Positions 9,004-17,184 of a stretch of DNA of 64,000 nucleotides are shown here, piece after piece. Numbering within the stretch: position 1 is the stretch's first letter; each line of letters starts with the position of its first letter. The position numbers and the translations under genes are program-made. Below the pieces are notes generated by a model. That model ran no database searches, was not told where the DNA came from, and saw only the letters and a program-made list of their open reading frames with translations. The DNA is from Pararhodobacter sp. CCB-MM2 (GTDB lineage: Bacteria; Pseudomonadota; Alphaproteobacteria; Rhodobacterales; Rhodobacteraceae), in assembly GCF_001691415.1 (NCBI RefSeq), contig NZ_LRRR01000017.1:23246-87245 (forward strand), given 5' to 3'.

Positions 9004-9518
9004 CGCTGGTCCTCGGCGGCGCGCGCTCGGGCAAGAGCGGGCTGGCCGAGCGCGTCACCCTCGCCGCCGGGGCGCGGCCCGTCTACATCGCCACGGCGCA
9101 GGCTTGGGATGACGAGATGCGCGAGCGGATCGCCTTGCACCGCGCGCAACGCGACGGTCTGGGCTGGGAAACACGCGAGGCACCGTTGGATCTGGTCGGG
9201 TGTCTGGCGGCTGTTCCCGTCGACCAGCCGGTGCTGATCGATTGTCTGACCTTGTGGCTGACCAATCACTTGCTGGCCGAACATGATCTGGACGCTAAAG
9301 CGCAGGCGCTGCTGGACGCCCTCAGGGACCGGCAAGGCGTGACGGTTCTCGTCGCCAACGAGGTGGGTCTTGGGATCGTGCCGGACAATGCCTTGGCCCG
9401 CCGGTTCCGGGATGCGGCGGGGCGGCTCAACCAACAGGTTGCGGCTGTTGCGGACACGGTGGCCTTCACCGCGGCGGGGCTGCCGATGGTTCTGAAGGGG
9501 CAATTGCCCCCGCTGTGA
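8988..9518 (+). CDS. cobU: Bifunctional adenosylcobinamide kinase / guanylyltransferase
   Basis: A 176-residue CobU/CobP enzyme that phosphorylates adenosylcobinamide and then attaches GMP, activating it for CobS. The P-loop is GGARSGKS (residues 10-17). H51 in ALHRAQR is the expected guanylylated histidine. IDCLTLWLTNHL and VANEVGLGIVPDN are family signatures. The start ATG 8988 has a good GGAGG element 6 bases upstream, which sits inside the phosphatase gene; the two genes overlap by 16 bases. It closes the cobT-cobS-cobC-like-cobU block. Confidence 0.93.
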   Translation: MARAVTLVLGGARSGKSGLAERVTLAAGARPVYIATAQAWDDEMRERIALHRAQRDGLGWETREAPLDLVGCLAAVPVDQPVLIDCLTLWLTNHLLAEHDLDAKAQALLDALRDRQGVTVLVANEVGLGIVPDNALARRFRDAAGRLNQQVAAVADTVAFTAAGLPMVLKGQLPPL

Positions 9519-9590
9519 CGTCGCGCGCCCCTTGACGGCGAGGGGCCCGGTCGTGATCCATGCCTCAGGACGCAGGCGAAAGGACCGGCC

Positions 9591-10514
9591 ATGAGCGACG
9601 AGACCATCGAGACGATCACCGATTACGGCTGGCTGCCGTCTGAGATCCGCGATTTCATTGCCCGCACCGAGGCCGCCTATCCGCCCGATGCGGTGAATTT
9701 CTCGGTCGCCCAGCAGCGCGAGTTCTACAACAAGCTCTGCGCCGATTTCGATGGCCCGCATCCTGAAGGGCTGACCGCCGAAGACGAGACCATCGCCGGC
9801 GTCCCGTGCCGCCGCTATACGCCGACCGCGCCGAAAGGGGGCGTCACCGGGATTTATTTCCACGGCGGCGGCTTCGTCGTCGGGGGCCTTGAGAGCCACG
9901 ACGCCATCGTCGCGGAACTGGCCGAACAGGCGCAGCTGACGATGATCGCCGTCGACTACCGGCTGGTGCCGGAACATCGCCACCCGGCGGCCTATGACGA
10001 TTGCCTCGCCGTGGTCGATGCGGTGCCGGGGCCGAAGGTGCTGGCAGGCGACAGTGCCGGGGGGACGCTCGCGGCTTCGGTCAGCGCGCATCGGCCGGGG
10101 CTGGCCGGGCAGGTGCTGATCTATCCGGGGCTGGGCGGGCATGACATGCCCTCGTTCACGCGCCACGCCAAGGCACCGATGCTCAGCGCCGAGGAAGTGC
10201 TGTATTATGAGACGGTGCGCTACTCGGATGGCGTGCCGGTGGGCGACGTGACCGCGCGTCCGCTCGATGCCGAGGACTACGACGCGCTGCCGCCGACCGC
10301 GATCTTCACGGCCGAGGCGGATCCGTTGGCCTCGGGCGGGGTGGAATATGCCGCGCGTCTGGCCGAGGCCGGGATCGAGGTCTCGCTGACCGAAGAGCCG
10401 GGGCTGGTGCATGGCTACCTTCGCGCGCGACACATGTCGCCCGGCGCCAAGGACAGCTTCGACCGCATCGCGCAGGCCTTGGCGGATTTCGCTGCGGCAG
10501 CCATAGACGGCTAA
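9591..10514 (+). CDS. Alpha/beta hydrolase of the hormone-sensitive-lipase (HSL) esterase family
   Basis: A 307-residue cytoplasmic esterase-like protein. The oxyanion-hole motif HGGG is at 91-94 and the nucleophile S155 is in GDSAGG. The acid/base partners are likely the Asp in TAEADPLAS and the His in LVHGYLRARH. Also typical is VDYRLVPEHRHPAAYDD after the first strand. The N-terminal 70 residues form the usual cap. Members hydrolyse short acyl esters, carbamates or lactones. There is no signal peptide. It follows cobU by 72 bases but shows no link to cobalamin; a strong palindromic terminator follows. Confidence 0.85.
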   Translation: MSDETIETITDYGWLPSEIRDFIARTEAAYPPDAVNFSVAQQREFYNKLCADFDGPHPEGLTAEDETIAGVPCRRYTPTAPKGGVTGIYFHGGGFVVGGLESHDAIVAELAEQAQLTMIAVDYRLVPEHRHPAAYDDCLAVVDAVPGPKVLAGDSAGGTLAASVSAHRPGLAGQVLIYPGLGGHDMPSFTRHAKAPMLSAEEVLYYETVRYSDGVPVGDVTARPLDAEDYDALPPTAIFTAEADPLASGGVEYAARLAEAGIEVSLTEEPGLVHGYLRARHMSPGAKDSFDRIAQALADFAAAAIDG

Positions 10515-10516
10515 GG

Positions 10517-10542
10517 AAAAGGGGCCCCGCGGGGCCCCTTTT
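10517..10542. terminator. Bidirectional terminator between esterase and lipoprotein genes
   Basis: A near-perfect palindrome, AAAAGGGGCCCC, then a GC centre, then GGGGCCCCTTTT, with A on one flank and T on the other. It lies between two convergent genes and can stop transcription from both sides. Confidence 0.8.
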
Positions 10543-10566
10543 GCATCATCGGAATCGGCGCAGCGA

Positions 10567-11133
10567 TCAGTAGCGGATCACGGCCTCGAAGGTCTCGGGC
10601 AGCTGAACCTCGGGGTTCAGGATGTCGACCAGCTGGAAGGTATACGAGGCCGAGGTGCCATCTTCCGAGATCTCGCCATTGGTCGAGACGATCTCGGCGC
10701 CGGCAAGGCGGATGGTGAAGCTGTGGCCCTCCAGCATCGGGCGCATCATCTGCGCCATCTGCGGGTCGTTGCGCATCTCTTCGGTGTCGGCGCCCATCTG
10801 GCCGACCGGGAACACGACGCGCACGGTGCCATCGCCCAGATCGGTCGCGGTCGGGGTGGGTTCGCCCGGCTCGCCCTCGAAGACCTCGGCGAAGCTGCCC
10901 GAGGTCATCACGTCGCAGCGGGCCTCGGTATCGGTGGTGGTCAGCGTGCCGCCTTCATCGGCCGGGCAGAAGGCTTCGCCGCCGCCCATCATGTCCAGCA
11001 TCTGGCGCTGCACGATCATGTGGCCGTTGACGGTGGCCTGATCGGCGCCTTCGATGGTGGCGGTCATGTCGACATCAATACAGCCCGACAGGGCGAGGGC
11101 GCCGGCGAGGGCTGCCGCGTGAATCATGCGCAT
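10567..11133 (-). CDS. Putative lipoprotein, function unknown
   Basis: A 188-residue exported protein. The N-terminus MRMIHAAALAGALALSGC is a classical lipoprotein signal with lipobox LSGC, so C18 would be lipidated and the protein anchored in a cell-envelope membrane. The next residue is I, with D following (CID), so outer-membrane sorting is possible. The mature part is acidic and Met-rich and contains two further cysteines (FCPAD and RCDVM) that could pair. I recognise no domain with certainty. The first ATG, at 11133, is preferred because GGGAG lies at suitable spacing; a second ATG is two codons downstream. It is convergent with the esterase gene. Confidence 0.75.
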   Translation of the reverse strand: MRMIHAAALAGALALSGCIDVDMTATIEGADQATVNGHMIVQRQMLDMMGGGEAFCPADEGGTLTTTDTEARCDVMTSGSFAEVFEGEPGEPTPTATDLGDGTVRVVFPVGQMGADTEEMRNDPQMAQMMRPMLEGHSFTIRLAGAEIVSTNGEISEDGTSASYTFQLVDILNPEVQLPETFEAVIRY

Positions 11134-11245
11134 GGAAATCTCCCTTAGCGAAACAACTTGGGCGCAGCCTAGCCGCGCGGGCCGGACGGTGCCAGTGGCA
11201 TTAGGTCGCCTGAGGGAGGCCCGGCGTTCAATTGCCGGTCAACGA

Positions 11246-11273
11246 AAAAGGGCCCCGCGACGGGGGCCCTTTC
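11246..11273. terminator. Terminator at the end of the sulfur-trafficking operon
   Basis: A stem of about 10 bp (AAAGGGCCCC with GGGGGCCCTTT) around a GCGACG loop, flanked by A and T runs. It lies 3 bases beyond the stop of the minus-strand 53-aa gene, and also faces the region upstream of the lipoprotein gene. Confidence 0.7.
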
Positions 11274-11275
11274 GA

Positions 11276-11437
11276 TTAGCCGGCGGTGCAATGGCCGCCT
11301 GTGGGCGCCGCCCCCGATCCCAGCGCCACCGGGGCGGGGAAGTCGAACGGGTCGGGCAATCCGGTGGCGGCGCTGTCCCAGACCAGCAGGCCAGCGACGG
11401 CCACGAGGGCGATCAGCGAAACGAGGGGGCGGCTCAT
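11276..11437 (-). CDS. 53-aa membrane-anchored peptide with a Gly-flanked C-terminal cysteine
   Basis: A small gene. One hydrophobic helix (about residues 4-20) is followed by a Pro/Gly/Ala-rich tail ending in GGHCTAG, with the only cysteine at position 50. Its ATG overlaps the stop of the YeeE/YedE gene in an ATGA arrangement, a strong sign that it is translated and works with that transporter. Expected topology is N-in with the tail in the periplasm. The Cys within a flexible Gly-rich end recalls carrier arms such as that of SoxY (GGCGG), so it might carry sulfur between the rhodanese and the transporter. That role is inference; I know of no named family. Confidence 0.65.
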   Translation of the reverse strand: MSRPLVSLIALVAVAGLLVWDSAATGLPDPFDFPAPVALGSGAAPTGGHCTAG

Positions 11438-12549
11438 GCGGTCACCGCCTTCCGGGCCGGGATCAGCACCAGCGGGCGCAGTTTCAGCCCCAGCATCGAG
11501 CCCACAAAGGCCGCCACGAACCAAGCCCAGCCATGCAGCGAGCCGGTGGAGATGCCGCTGAAGAAGGCCCCGACGTTGCACCCCAGCGCCACGCGGCTGG
11601 AATAGCCCAGCACGAGGCCCGCGATCAGCACCAGCACCCAGCCCTGCAGCGCCAGCGGGGCCACCGGGGCGCCCGGCGCCTTGCGGCCGCGCATCACGAG
11701 GAAGGCGCCAAGGATCAGGCCGATGTCGGTGAGCGAGGTGTTGTCGGTGAGGATCGGCGCGTTGAGCTGCGCGGCGTTGGTTGTCGTGGCCCAATAGGCG
11801 GTGGTCGACAGGTCAGCGCCCATCGCGGTGGCGACTTTCGCGCCCCACAGGCCCAGACCGTAGACGATGCCCCAAGGCTGGCCCGCGACGACGAGGTTGC
11901 CGATGGCCAGCACGGCCAGCAGGGCGGCAGCGGCGATCAGGCGCGGCGCGGGGATGCGCTTGCCCTTGGCCGAGGTGACGGCGACCACGGCCGCGAAGAC
12001 CGCCAGCGCGCCCAGCGTCAGCCAGAGGCCGGGAATGCCGCCGCCTGCCAGCGATTGCGCCGAGATCAGCGGGGCCTGACCCAGACCGGCCCAGAAATCC
12101 GCGTTCAGCGTGCCGAGGAAGGCGCCGCCGACAAAGCCCACCAGCGCAACGAGGCCGATGAGGTTGCCAGAGCCCGCGTTGACCAAGGTGCCCGAGCCAC
12201 AGCCCATGACCGCCTGCATCGCCGCGCCGAAGACGAAGGCGCCGAGGATCATGCCGATGCCGATGGGCGCATGGGCAGGGGCCAGTTCCAGCGGGTTCGC
12301 GGCCAGAAGCGGGAAGGCGACGGCGGCGGTCAGCGCAATGGCGAGGATCTGCGCGATCAGGCCACGACCGTCACGCTCGACGATCATCATCCGCCAGGGG
12401 CCGGCGAAGCCGAAGCGCAGGCCCTCCAGCACCAGCCCGAAGCCGATGCCGATGGCCAGCAGCAGCCCCGACCGCGGGCCGGCAGCAACCGCCACCGCGC
12501 CCACGGCGAGAAGGGCGAGGACGCCCAGTCCAAGTCGACGCAGCAGCAT
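11434..12549 (-). CDS. YeeE/YedE (TsuA-like) family sulfur-compound transporter
   Basis: A 371-residue polytopic membrane protein made of two repeated halves, as in the YeeE/YedE family; the characterised member TsuA takes up thiosulfate through a path lined by cysteines. Conserved cysteines are C117 in MGCGSGTL and C324 in LGCNVGAFF, each followed by the family Gly-rich turn. The N-terminal RFGFAG motif, where relatives often have RFCFAG, has Gly at residue 47 in place of Cys. I start at ATG 12549 because it overlaps the rhodanese stop by one base (TGATG). With the secreted rhodanese before it and the 53-aa peptide after it, it likely moves thiosulfate or a persulfide-derived sulfur species. 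Confidence 0.88.
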   Translation of the reverse strand: MLLRRLGLGVLALLAVGAVAVAAGPRSGLLLAIGIGFGLVLEGLRFGFAGPWRMMIVERDGRGLIAQILAIALTAAVAFPLLAANPLELAPAHAPIGIGMILGAFVFGAAMQAVMGCGSGTLVNAGSGNLIGLVALVGFVGGAFLGTLNADFWAGLGQAPLISAQSLAGGGIPGLWLTLGALAVFAAVVAVTSAKGKRIPAPRLIAAAALLAVLAIGNLVVAGQPWGIVYGLGLWGAKVATAMGADLSTTAYWATTTNAAQLNAPILTDNTSLTDIGLILGAFLVMRGRKAPGAPVAPLALQGWVLVLIAGLVLGYSSRVALGCNVGAFFSGISTGSLHGWAWFVAAFVGSMLGLKLRPLVLIPARKAVTA

Positions 12550-13487
12550 CAGAACAGCTCCGAGACCCAGTTGGTGGTCGAACGCCACAGGTATTGCAGG
12601 CGGTTCGGCGCATGGTCGAGCGGGTGCTCGCCATCGGCATATTCCGCCATGCTCTCTGCATAGAGGCGCACGTCCTCATAGCCGCCGAGTTCGCTCAGCG
12701 CGAACCAGTTGATCGCGGCCCAATGGCCGGTGTTGCAGAAGCTGACGGTGGTGGTGCCCCCGGTGAAGCCATCCTCGGCGGCGATGCGGCGGATGTCCTC
12801 GGCGCCGACCATGCGGGTGCCGTCGAAGAAATCGGAATACTCGAGGTTGTCGGCGCCCTGAATGGTGCCGGGGCTGGCGACCGACCAGGTCAGGCCTTCG
12901 AAGAAGCCCTCGGGGCGGGCGTCCAGCAGCGTGGCGCTGCCGGTTTCGGCCATCTCCAGCACCTCGTCGGTGGTGGCGCGCCAGTCGTCATGCCACTCGC
13001 CCTGATAGTCGGAGGGGAAGAACGAGGCCTCTTCGGTCGAGACCGGCAGACCGGCTTCCTGCCAGGCGGTCAGACCGCCGTTCAGCAGCGCCAGATCCTC
13101 GATCCCCATCGAGCGCAGGGTCCAGTAGACGCGCGCGGCGGCCCCCATGTCGGTGGCATCGCGGCCGGCATGGACGACGACGGTCGGCGTATCGGTGTCG
13201 ATGCCCAGCTCCTGCACGACGGTCGTCAGGTGGCCAAGGTCGCGCAGCGCGCCAGGGTTCGGCATGTCCGAGCGCCACGAGGCATAGGGCGACCAGCCGG
13301 AACCGGGGATATGGCCCTCGGTGTATTCGCCGGTGATCTGCACGACGCGGATATCCTCGCCGTATTCTTCCAGCAGCGCGTTCAGCTGCGCGGGTTCCAG
13401 CAGCGGCGACCAGCCCTCCGGCGTGGCGATGGCCGAGAGGGGCGACAGCGTGGTGACCAGCGCGGCGGTGAGAGCGAGACGTTTCAT
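12549..13487 (-). CDS. Secreted two-domain rhodanese (sulfurtransferase)
   Basis: A 312-residue protein with an N-terminal signal peptide (cleavage near AIA, residues 19-21) and two rhodanese domains. The active cysteine is C251 in SFCNTGHWA, a CxxGHxA loop, in the C-terminal domain. The N-terminal domain has VVVHAGRD at the matching place and no Cys, so it is catalytically silent, as usual in two-domain enzymes. Such proteins transfer sulfane sulfur, for example from thiosulfate, to a thiol acceptor; the signal peptide places the reaction in the periplasm. ATG 13487 has a GGAG element 7 bases upstream. Its stop overlaps the start of the YeeE/YedE gene. Confidence 0.9.
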   Translation of the reverse strand: MKRLALTAALVTTLSPLSAIATPEGWSPLLEPAQLNALLEEYGEDIRVVQITGEYTEGHIPGSGWSPYASWRSDMPNPGALRDLGHLTTVVQELGIDTDTPTVVVHAGRDATDMGAAARVYWTLRSMGIEDLALLNGGLTAWQEAGLPVSTEEASFFPSDYQGEWHDDWRATTDEVLEMAETGSATLLDARPEGFFEGLTWSVASPGTIQGADNLEYSDFFDGTRMVGAEDIRRIAAEDGFTGGTTTVSFCNTGHWAAINWFALSELGGYEDVRLYAESMAEYADGEHPLDHAPNRLQYLWRSTTNWVSELF

Positions 13488-13724
13488 CGCGTGACTCCGT
13501 GAATTCCGTGTTTGAGCGGGATGTGGCAGGCCGGGCAGGGCGCGGCAAGGGGCGAACCCCGCGCGTGTGGGGGCAGGGGCGGAACGCTGTTTTCGGTGCG
13601 GGCAGGGCAGCGGAACGCCGGTCCTGCCGTCCCGCAGGCAGGGGGACGGCATCGGCACCGGGGGCAAAGGGGCAGAGGATATGTCTTATTTCGCCCGTTC
13701 AACGTTCCCGGGCGCAGGGGGCGG

Positions 13725-14474
13725 TCAGCCGGGCAAGGTCAGGATGATCGGCTTGCCCTTGGTGGCGACGATCGTGTGCTCGTACTGCACGGCCGGGGCG
13801 GGCGGTTCTGCCAGAAGGGTCCAGCCGTCGTCGGCCTCCTCGGCCCAGAGGGCACCGAGTGAAAGGAAGGGCTCGACCGTCAGCACCAGCCCGTCCTGAA
13901 TGCGCCGCCGTTCTGAGCGGACGGGCCAGGTCGGGATCTCGCCGGGTTCCTCGTGCAGGGAATGGCCGATGCCGTGGCTGGCGAGGTTGCGCACCAAGGT
14001 ATAGCCGCGCTGGTCGGCGAAGCGGCCGATGGCCTGCCCGATGCCCCCCAGCGGCTTGCCGGCACCGACCTGCGCGATGCCGATCTGCATGGCCTTCTTG
14101 CCGTCCTTACACAGCCGGTCCAGCTGCGGACGGACCGGCCCCACACGGAAGGTCGCGCCGGTGTCCGAGAAATACCCGCCCTTCGAGGCCGAGACGTCGA
14201 TGTTCACCAGATCGCCCGCACGGATCACCCGGTCGCCGGGGATGCCATGGGCGATGACCTCGTTGACCGAGATGCAGGTCGCGCCGGGGAAGCCGTATTC
14301 GCCTTCCGGGGCCGAGACCGCTTCGGCCTCGTCAAGGCATTGGCGGCCGATCGCGTCCAGCTCGGCGGTGGTCATGCCGGGCTCGATGGCGGCGCCCATG
14401 CGCTGCAACGTGTTGGCGACGATGCGGCCAATCACGCGCATGCCGTCCAGCTCGTGTTCCTGAGTGATGGTCAT
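13725..14474 (-). CDS. map: Methionine aminopeptidase, type I
   Basis: A 249-residue M24 metallopeptidase that removes the initiator methionine from new proteins. The five metal ligands are visible as D93 (NIDVSA), D104 (FSDTGATF), H167 (ASHGIGHSLHE), E201 (LTVEPF) and E232 (QYEHTI). H76 in EVIAHGIPG is the usual substrate-binding histidine. Its length fits bacterial type I enzymes without a zinc-finger extension. It lies 8 bases after the KpsE-like gene, so it may be the last gene of that transcript. As Rhodobacterales often carry more than one map, this may be a secondary copy. Confidence 0.92.
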   Translation of the reverse strand: MTITQEHELDGMRVIGRIVANTLQRMGAAIEPGMTTAELDAIGRQCLDEAEAVSAPEGEYGFPGATCISVNEVIAHGIPGDRVIRAGDLVNIDVSASKGGYFSDTGATFRVGPVRPQLDRLCKDGKKAMQIGIAQVGAGKPLGGIGQAIGRFADQRGYTLVRNLASHGIGHSLHEEPGEIPTWPVRSERRRIQDGLVLTVEPFLSLGALWAEEADDGWTLLAEPPAPAVQYEHTIVATKGKPIILTLPG

Positions 14475-14482
14475 CGTTCGTC

Positions 14483-16300
14483 TTATCCGGTGATCTGTTC
14501 GCGCAGGATCGAGGCGGTCATCGAGATCAGCAGGTAGATCCCCGCGAAGATCAGGAAGGCCAGCGCCGTATCCTCGATGGCGCGGGGATAGGTGGGCTCG
14601 TCCGGGGCCACGGGGCTGACGCCCAAGGAAAGGTAGCGCACCTGCCGGTTGGCCTCGATCCGGGCGGATTCGAGCTGCTGCATGGCCTGCGCCAGCAACA
14701 TCTGCCGCGTCGCCACATCGCTTTCGGCCATCACCTGCTCTCGTTGCAGGCGGGCGATGGAGGGCGCGTTGTCGCCGCCCTGCGTCAGGCTGGCCCGCAA
14801 ATCGGCGATCTGGCGCTCCAATGTCGACACGCGGCGTTCGGCCTGTTCCAGACGGGCCGGATTGGGCCGCGGGTTCGCGCGCAGGTCGCCCAGCGACAGC
14901 CGCTCCTGATTGAGCTGGGTGTCGAGATTGGTGATCTGCTGCGTCAGCAGCGTGACCTCCACCTCGGACGAGAGCATCTGGAAGCGTTCCTGCAGCTCCA
15001 GCACCCGCAACTGCGCCTCGTTCATGCGCTGTTCGGCCGTATCGACCGAGGCTTGGGCATCGCTCAACTGGTTCTCACGCAGGCGCTGGGTCAGGTTGTC
15101 GACCTGTTCCTCGGCATAGCTGATCAGCGCACGGGCATAGCGTTCCGAAGTTTCGGGATCGGCCGCGATGACCTCCATGCGGATGATGCCCTCGGTCGGA
15201 TCGAAGCTGACCTGCACCATGTCGTTGTAGAGGCGGTAGGCGGCTTCATCCGTGGCGTCGGCGGGCAGGCGGCGGATCGGGTCGATCTCTTCGCGCTGGA
15301 AATAGGCTTTGAAGCCTTCCTCGGCATCGAGCCGTCGCATCGCGTCGCGCGATTGCAGATAGCTTTGGACGGTGATCGAATCCTGATTGGAACCCATGGC
15401 CGAGCCGCTGAACAGCCCCGACAAGGCACCGGCAGCACTGCCGCCCGAGTTGCTGTCGGCCTGCTGGATCACGAATTCCGAATTGGTCGCGTAAAGGGGG
15501 GTGGCGACGAAGAAGAAATACCACGCGGCGATCAAGGTTGGCAGGGTGACGAAGACCCCCAGCCGCGCCATCAGCAGCAGCATCCGGCGGCGACGGCGCT
15601 TGCGGATGTCCTTCTGGATGCGCGAGACCTCGGCCTTGCGTTGCTTCAGCGCGGGGTTCGCCTCGGGCATCGCGGGGGGCGGGGCTTCGCGGTAGGCCTT
15701 GGGCAGTTGTGGCTGTTCGGTCGTGGTCAGCGCGCGGCTTTTGGAGCCCTCTTCCTTGACGATGTCCAGAAGGGTCGAACGCTCGAACGGGTCGATGCCC
15801 TGCTTGCGCAGCATCCGCACGGCTTCCAGACCGGAGCTGGCCTTGATGCCGTTGCGCTGAGCGACCCGCATGGCCATGCGCAGCTGGCGACCGGTCAGTT
15901 CCTCGTCGGATTGCGTCTCGCCGGTGACGGCGGGGGCGGTCTGCGGGGCCGGGGCCGGCACGGAACTGGCGGGCGTGCGTGCGGTTTGGCTCTCGGGGGC
16001 GCTGCGGGCGGGGCGAGGCGCCGGGGCCTCGGCTGCCGGACGCGGCGCGCGTTGTTGTGGCGCGTCGGTCTCTTCGTCGAACAGGGCGTCGCGCGGAGCG
16101 GCGGCGCTGCGGTTTGTGGCCTGCGCCGAGGGGCGGGCGCTTTCCGGGCGCGCGGCGGCGGGCGTTTGCGCCGTCTCGGGCGTGCTGGCTCCGGCGCCGG
16201 TGGACGCGTTGCGTTGCGGGGCCACGCTGGTGCGCAGGCCGCCGGTCGTCTCCTCGCCCAGCCGCAGCCGGAAGCGCCTAGCTTTGGGTGTCGTAGTCAT
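14483..16300 (-). CDS. KpsE/BexC/CtrB-like capsule polysaccharide export protein
   Basis: A 605-residue inner-membrane protein of the polysaccharide co-polymerase type that spans the periplasm to link an ABC exporter with the outer-membrane channel. A disordered Ala/Pro-rich cytoplasmic N-terminus of roughly 200 residues precedes a basic patch (RKRRRR), a first helix (about residues 238-260) and ATPLYATNSEFVIQ, typical of the family. A long coiled coil (about 370-530) and a C-terminal helix follow, with the PDEPTYPR segment before the last helix. The start ATG 16300 lies inside the ATPase gene, with 23 bases of overlap. The long N-terminal extension is unusual compared with E. coli KpsE (about 380 residues). 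Confidence 0.82.
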   Translation of the reverse strand: MTTTPKARRFRLRLGEETTGGLRTSVAPQRNASTGAGASTPETAQTPAAARPESARPSAQATNRSAAAPRDALFDEETDAPQQRAPRPAAEAPAPRPARSAPESQTARTPASSVPAPAPQTAPAVTGETQSDEELTGRQLRMAMRVAQRNGIKASSGLEAVRMLRKQGIDPFERSTLLDIVKEEGSKSRALTTTEQPQLPKAYREAPPPAMPEANPALKQRKAEVSRIQKDIRKRRRRRMLLLMARLGVFVTLPTLIAAWYFFFVATPLYATNSEFVIQQADSNSGGSAAGALSGLFSGSAMGSNQDSITVQSYLQSRDAMRRLDAEEGFKAYFQREEIDPIRRLPADATDEAAYRLYNDMVQVSFDPTEGIIRMEVIAADPETSERYARALISYAEEQVDNLTQRLRENQLSDAQASVDTAEQRMNEAQLRVLELQERFQMLSSEVEVTLLTQQITNLDTQLNQERLSLGDLRANPRPNPARLEQAERRVSTLERQIADLRASLTQGGDNAPSIARLQREQVMAESDVATRQMLLAQAMQQLESARIEANRQVRYLSLGVSPVAPDEPTYPRAIEDTALAFLIFAGIYLLISMTASILREQITG

Positions 16301-16937
16301 AGAGGGCTTTTGCTTCTTCCAGCGTGTCAAAGAAAGACAATTTTCCGTCGCGCAACACGGCGGCCGATTGGCAGTACTTCTCCAAGGTCTCGGCCTGGTG
16401 CGACACGATCAGCACCGTCGCATTCTCCAGCCGTTCCTTCAGGATCGCGCCCGCGCGCTTGTTGAATTTCACATCCGTCGTCGCGGGCATCCCCTCGTCA
16501 ACGAGGTAGAGGTCGAACTCAATGGCCAGCATCAGCGCGAAGGCAAAGCGCGAGCGCATGCCCTGGCTATAGGTACCGACCGCCATGTCGAAGTAATCGC
16601 CGATGTCGCACAGCCAGCGGCAAAACGCCTCCACCTCGTCGGGATCGAGCTGGTAGAGCCGGGCGATATAGCGCGCGTTCTCGGTGGCGGTATGGCGGTG
16701 GTTGATGCCGCCCATGAAGCCCAGCGGGAAGGACACGCGGCAATCGCGGGTGATGCGGCCGTCGTCAGGTTTCTCCAACCCGGCCATCATGTTGATGATC
16801 GTCGTCTTGCCGGTGCCGTTCGGGGCCAGAATGCCGACAGAATGGCCCAACTCCACGCGGAACGATGCCTCGTGCAGGATGACCTTGCGACTTTTGCCGG
16901 TCCAGAAGGACTTGCTGACGTTGTAGAACTCCAGCAT
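16278..16937 (-). CDS. ABC transporter ATPase, KpsT/Wzt-like polysaccharide exporter
   Basis: A 219-residue ATPase. The Walker A motif is GILAPNGTGKTT. The signature loop is the KpsT-like TYSQGMRSRFAFA rather than LSGGQ. Walker B is YLVDEG, and the switch histidine is in IVSHQ. Size and signature match KpsT/CtrD/BexA, which power export of group 2 capsule polysaccharide with the permease KpsM. No KpsM-type permease gene lies beside it; the next gene upstream is divergent. The KpsE-like partner overlaps its 3' end. It may energise a permease encoded elsewhere. Confidence 0.87.
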   Translation of the reverse strand: MLEFYNVSKSFWTGKSRKVILHEASFRVELGHSVGILAPNGTGKTTIINMMAGLEKPDDGRITRDCRVSFPLGFMGGINHRHTATENARYIARLYQLDPDEVEAFCRWLCDIGDYFDMAVGTYSQGMRSRFAFALMLAIEFDLYLVDEGMPATTDVKFNKRAGAILKERLENATVLIVSHQAETLEKYCQSAAVLRDGKLSFFDTLEEAKALYDYDTQS

Positions 16938-17184
16938 CGATGCGCCTCGATTGCCCGCCCCGTTTTCGGTCCACCGACGGCGGCACACGGGTTCTGCGGG
17001 CTGTTCTTGCGGCCCAACGGGGCCGGGATCCGGTCCCGAGTATGCCGCAAAGCCCCGGCCCACGGTAGTGAAAACTGCGTGTAGAAATGGTTGACGGGAC
17101 CGCAACAGAGGGGCCACGCCCTTTACATCCGCGACCGGAGCGCCGACATCCGGGGGCAGGAAACTCTGCCCGGAAGCGCCACCC

